64,000 nt of DNA, taken from AP-15 sp963732095 (GTDB lineage: Bacteria; Pseudomonadota; Alphaproteobacteria; ATCC43930; CGMCC-115725). A program made the position numbers and the translations under genes. Of the stretch, positions 63,188 to 64,000 are shown one piece after another (the stretch's first letter is position 1; every line of letters begins with the position of its first letter). The notes under the pieces are model-generated. The model searched no databases and had not been told where the DNA came from. It saw only the letters and a list, made by a program, of their open reading frames with translations. The stretch lies in contig CAVSZA010000025.1 in the NCBI GenBank assembly GCA_963732095.1, positions 1 through 64,000 of the forward strand, read 5' to 3'.

Positions 63188-64000
63188 TCAGCCGCTGTCA
63201 GCAGGTCATAGGCCGTCCTTAGACGATCGCGGTCGCGGGTCGCGTCCACCTGACGCTCGCGTTGCTCTTCGACCACCTCGGGCTTGGCTTTGGCGAGGAA
63301 ATTGGCGTTAGCTAGCTTTGCACCAATTTTGGCCAGCTCGGCATCCAGCTTCTCGATTTCTTTGCCGAGCCTCTCCCTTTCCTTTGGGAGGTCGACCACC
63401 TCGCCGAGAGCCAGGATTAATGTCGCGCCCTCCACCACCGCCTGGACGCCGCCCGGCGGAGGAGCCCCAACCGACTCAAATTTATCTACCCGGGCAAGCC
63501 GGACAAAATTCGCTCGGTTGCGTTCGATCCTTTGCCTCACAGCGGGTTCTGCATCCTTGATCAAGAGGGGAACGCGGGCTGCCGGCGGGGCATTCAACTC
63601 GGTTCGGAGGGCACGGATCGTAGAGATCGCTTGGACAATCCATTCCATCTCTTGCGAGGCGTCAGCGTCGACCAAAGCACCTGCGCGATCCGGCCATTCG
63701 GCAGTTATCAGCATGCCCGCATCCTTACCCCCCAGGTGTTCCCATAGCTCTTCGGTAATAAACGGCATGATCGGGTGCAGTAGATGGAGGATGCGGTTCA
63801 AAACCCAGGCGGTCGTTGTTTGCGTCTCTTTACGCTCGGTTGCGTCGGTGCCCTGAAAGATCGGCTTGGTGAACTCAAGGTACCAATCGCAGAAGGTACC
63901 CCACACGAAGTGATAGAGCCGGTTGGCAGCGTCGTCAAAGCGGTACGTATCGAGTGCTCGCGTAGCCTCGGCGGCACAACGATCCGCTGCCTCCATGATC
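63184..64000 (-). CDS. valS: Valyl-tRNA synthetase, C-terminal part, gene continues beyond the window
   Basis: The last 272 or so residues of a class I synthetase. The anticodon-binding domain reads YRFDDAANRLYHFVWGTFCDWYLEF and NRILHLLHPIMPFITEELWEHLGG, which are typical of ValS. The C-terminal coiled-coil arm (LPKERERLGKEIEKLDAELAKIG, ANFLAKAKPEVVEEQRERQ) is complete and ends at 63184. The catalytic and editing domains lie past the right edge, on the minus strand. The downstream aminomutase-like gene overlaps by four bases. Confidence 0.93.
   Translation of the reverse strand, partial: IMEAADRCAAEATRALDTYRFDDAANRLYHFVWGTFCDWYLEFTKPIFQGTDATERKETQTTTAWVLNRILHLLHPIMPFITEELWEHLGGKDAGMLITAEWPDRAGALVDADASQEMEWIVQAISTIRALRTELNAPPAARVPLLIKDAEPAVRQRIERNRANFVRLARVDKFESVGAPPPGGVQAVVEGATLILALGEVVDLPKERERLGKEIEKLDAELAKIGAKLANANFLAKAKPEVVEEQRERQVDATRDRDRLRTAYDLLTAAE

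Overview
The window is high-GC bacterial chromosome, most likely from an alphaproteobacterium of the Rhodospirillales or Hyphomicrobiales type. Supporting signs are a CtaA-type haem A synthase, an LdtR-like MarR regulator, a helix-turn-helix/citrate synthase fusion opposite gltA, a DUF5681 protein and the rsmB-heparinase-purH order. No 16S gene is present, so the genus cannot be fixed. One tRNA (Leu, CAA) is visible; I saw no rRNA, CRISPR array or plasmid origin.

Layout. 1-8.3 kb: a badly frameshifted TonB-dependent receptor, a TPP-dependent enzyme, ctaA, a methylmalonyl-CoA mutase broken by one extra base, and an amidase. 8.4-12.4 kb: a PEP-CTERM secreted protein and small or poorly characterised genes. 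12.4-14.5 kb: a scar region with SDR and integrase remnants beside tRNA-Leu, plus a 27-codon membrane ORF. 14.6-16 kb: fahA. 16-24 kb: a Slam-like outer-membrane protein, a large secreted FecR-domain protein whose end looks like a TbpB-type barrel, and a divergent CHASE2 cyclase, followed by a small AhpD-like gene and a decayed partial copy of the cyclase end. 24-32 kb: Bcr/CflA-type exporter, TauD-like dioxygenase, then rsmB, heparinase, a WecA-type transferase and purH. 32-36 kb: remnants of a shikimate/quinate locus and three tandem family-5 solute-binding proteins (one only a stub) with no permease. 36-44.5 kb: TadD-like lipoprotein, alaS, a GT87-like membrane protein, a TIGR01244 protein, an LdtR-like regulator, a double-frameshifted mmsB and a collapsed oxidoreductase/DUF1365 remnant. 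44.5-47.1 kb: gltA and the divergent HTH-citrate synthase around a palindromic operator-like site. 47.2-52.9 kb: a same-strand cluster of two-subunit TPP decarboxylase, CoA-transferase, MFS, enoyl-CoA hydratase and NodB-type deacetylase. 52.9-56.7 kb: an accessory island with GNAT and resolvase remnants, two unknown genes, a HEPN/MNT pair and DUF5681. 56.7-64 kb: an AceE/transketolase-like enzyme, erpA, xth, and a valS-kamA-like-K+ channel operon running off the right edge.

How the genes work together. Three units look most coherent: (i) the cyclase/Slam-like/FecR module, which may couple a periplasmic signal to cAMP and to export of a surface protein; (ii) the gltA/HTH-citrate synthase pair, a candidate metabolite-sensing switch; (iii) the TPP decarboxylase cluster, a candidate catabolic pathway for an unknown 2-oxo acid. 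Pseudogenes and truncated fragments are unusually common. Single-base breaks in mcm and mmsB could be assembly errors, but the multi-break remnants and joined fragments look like real decay.
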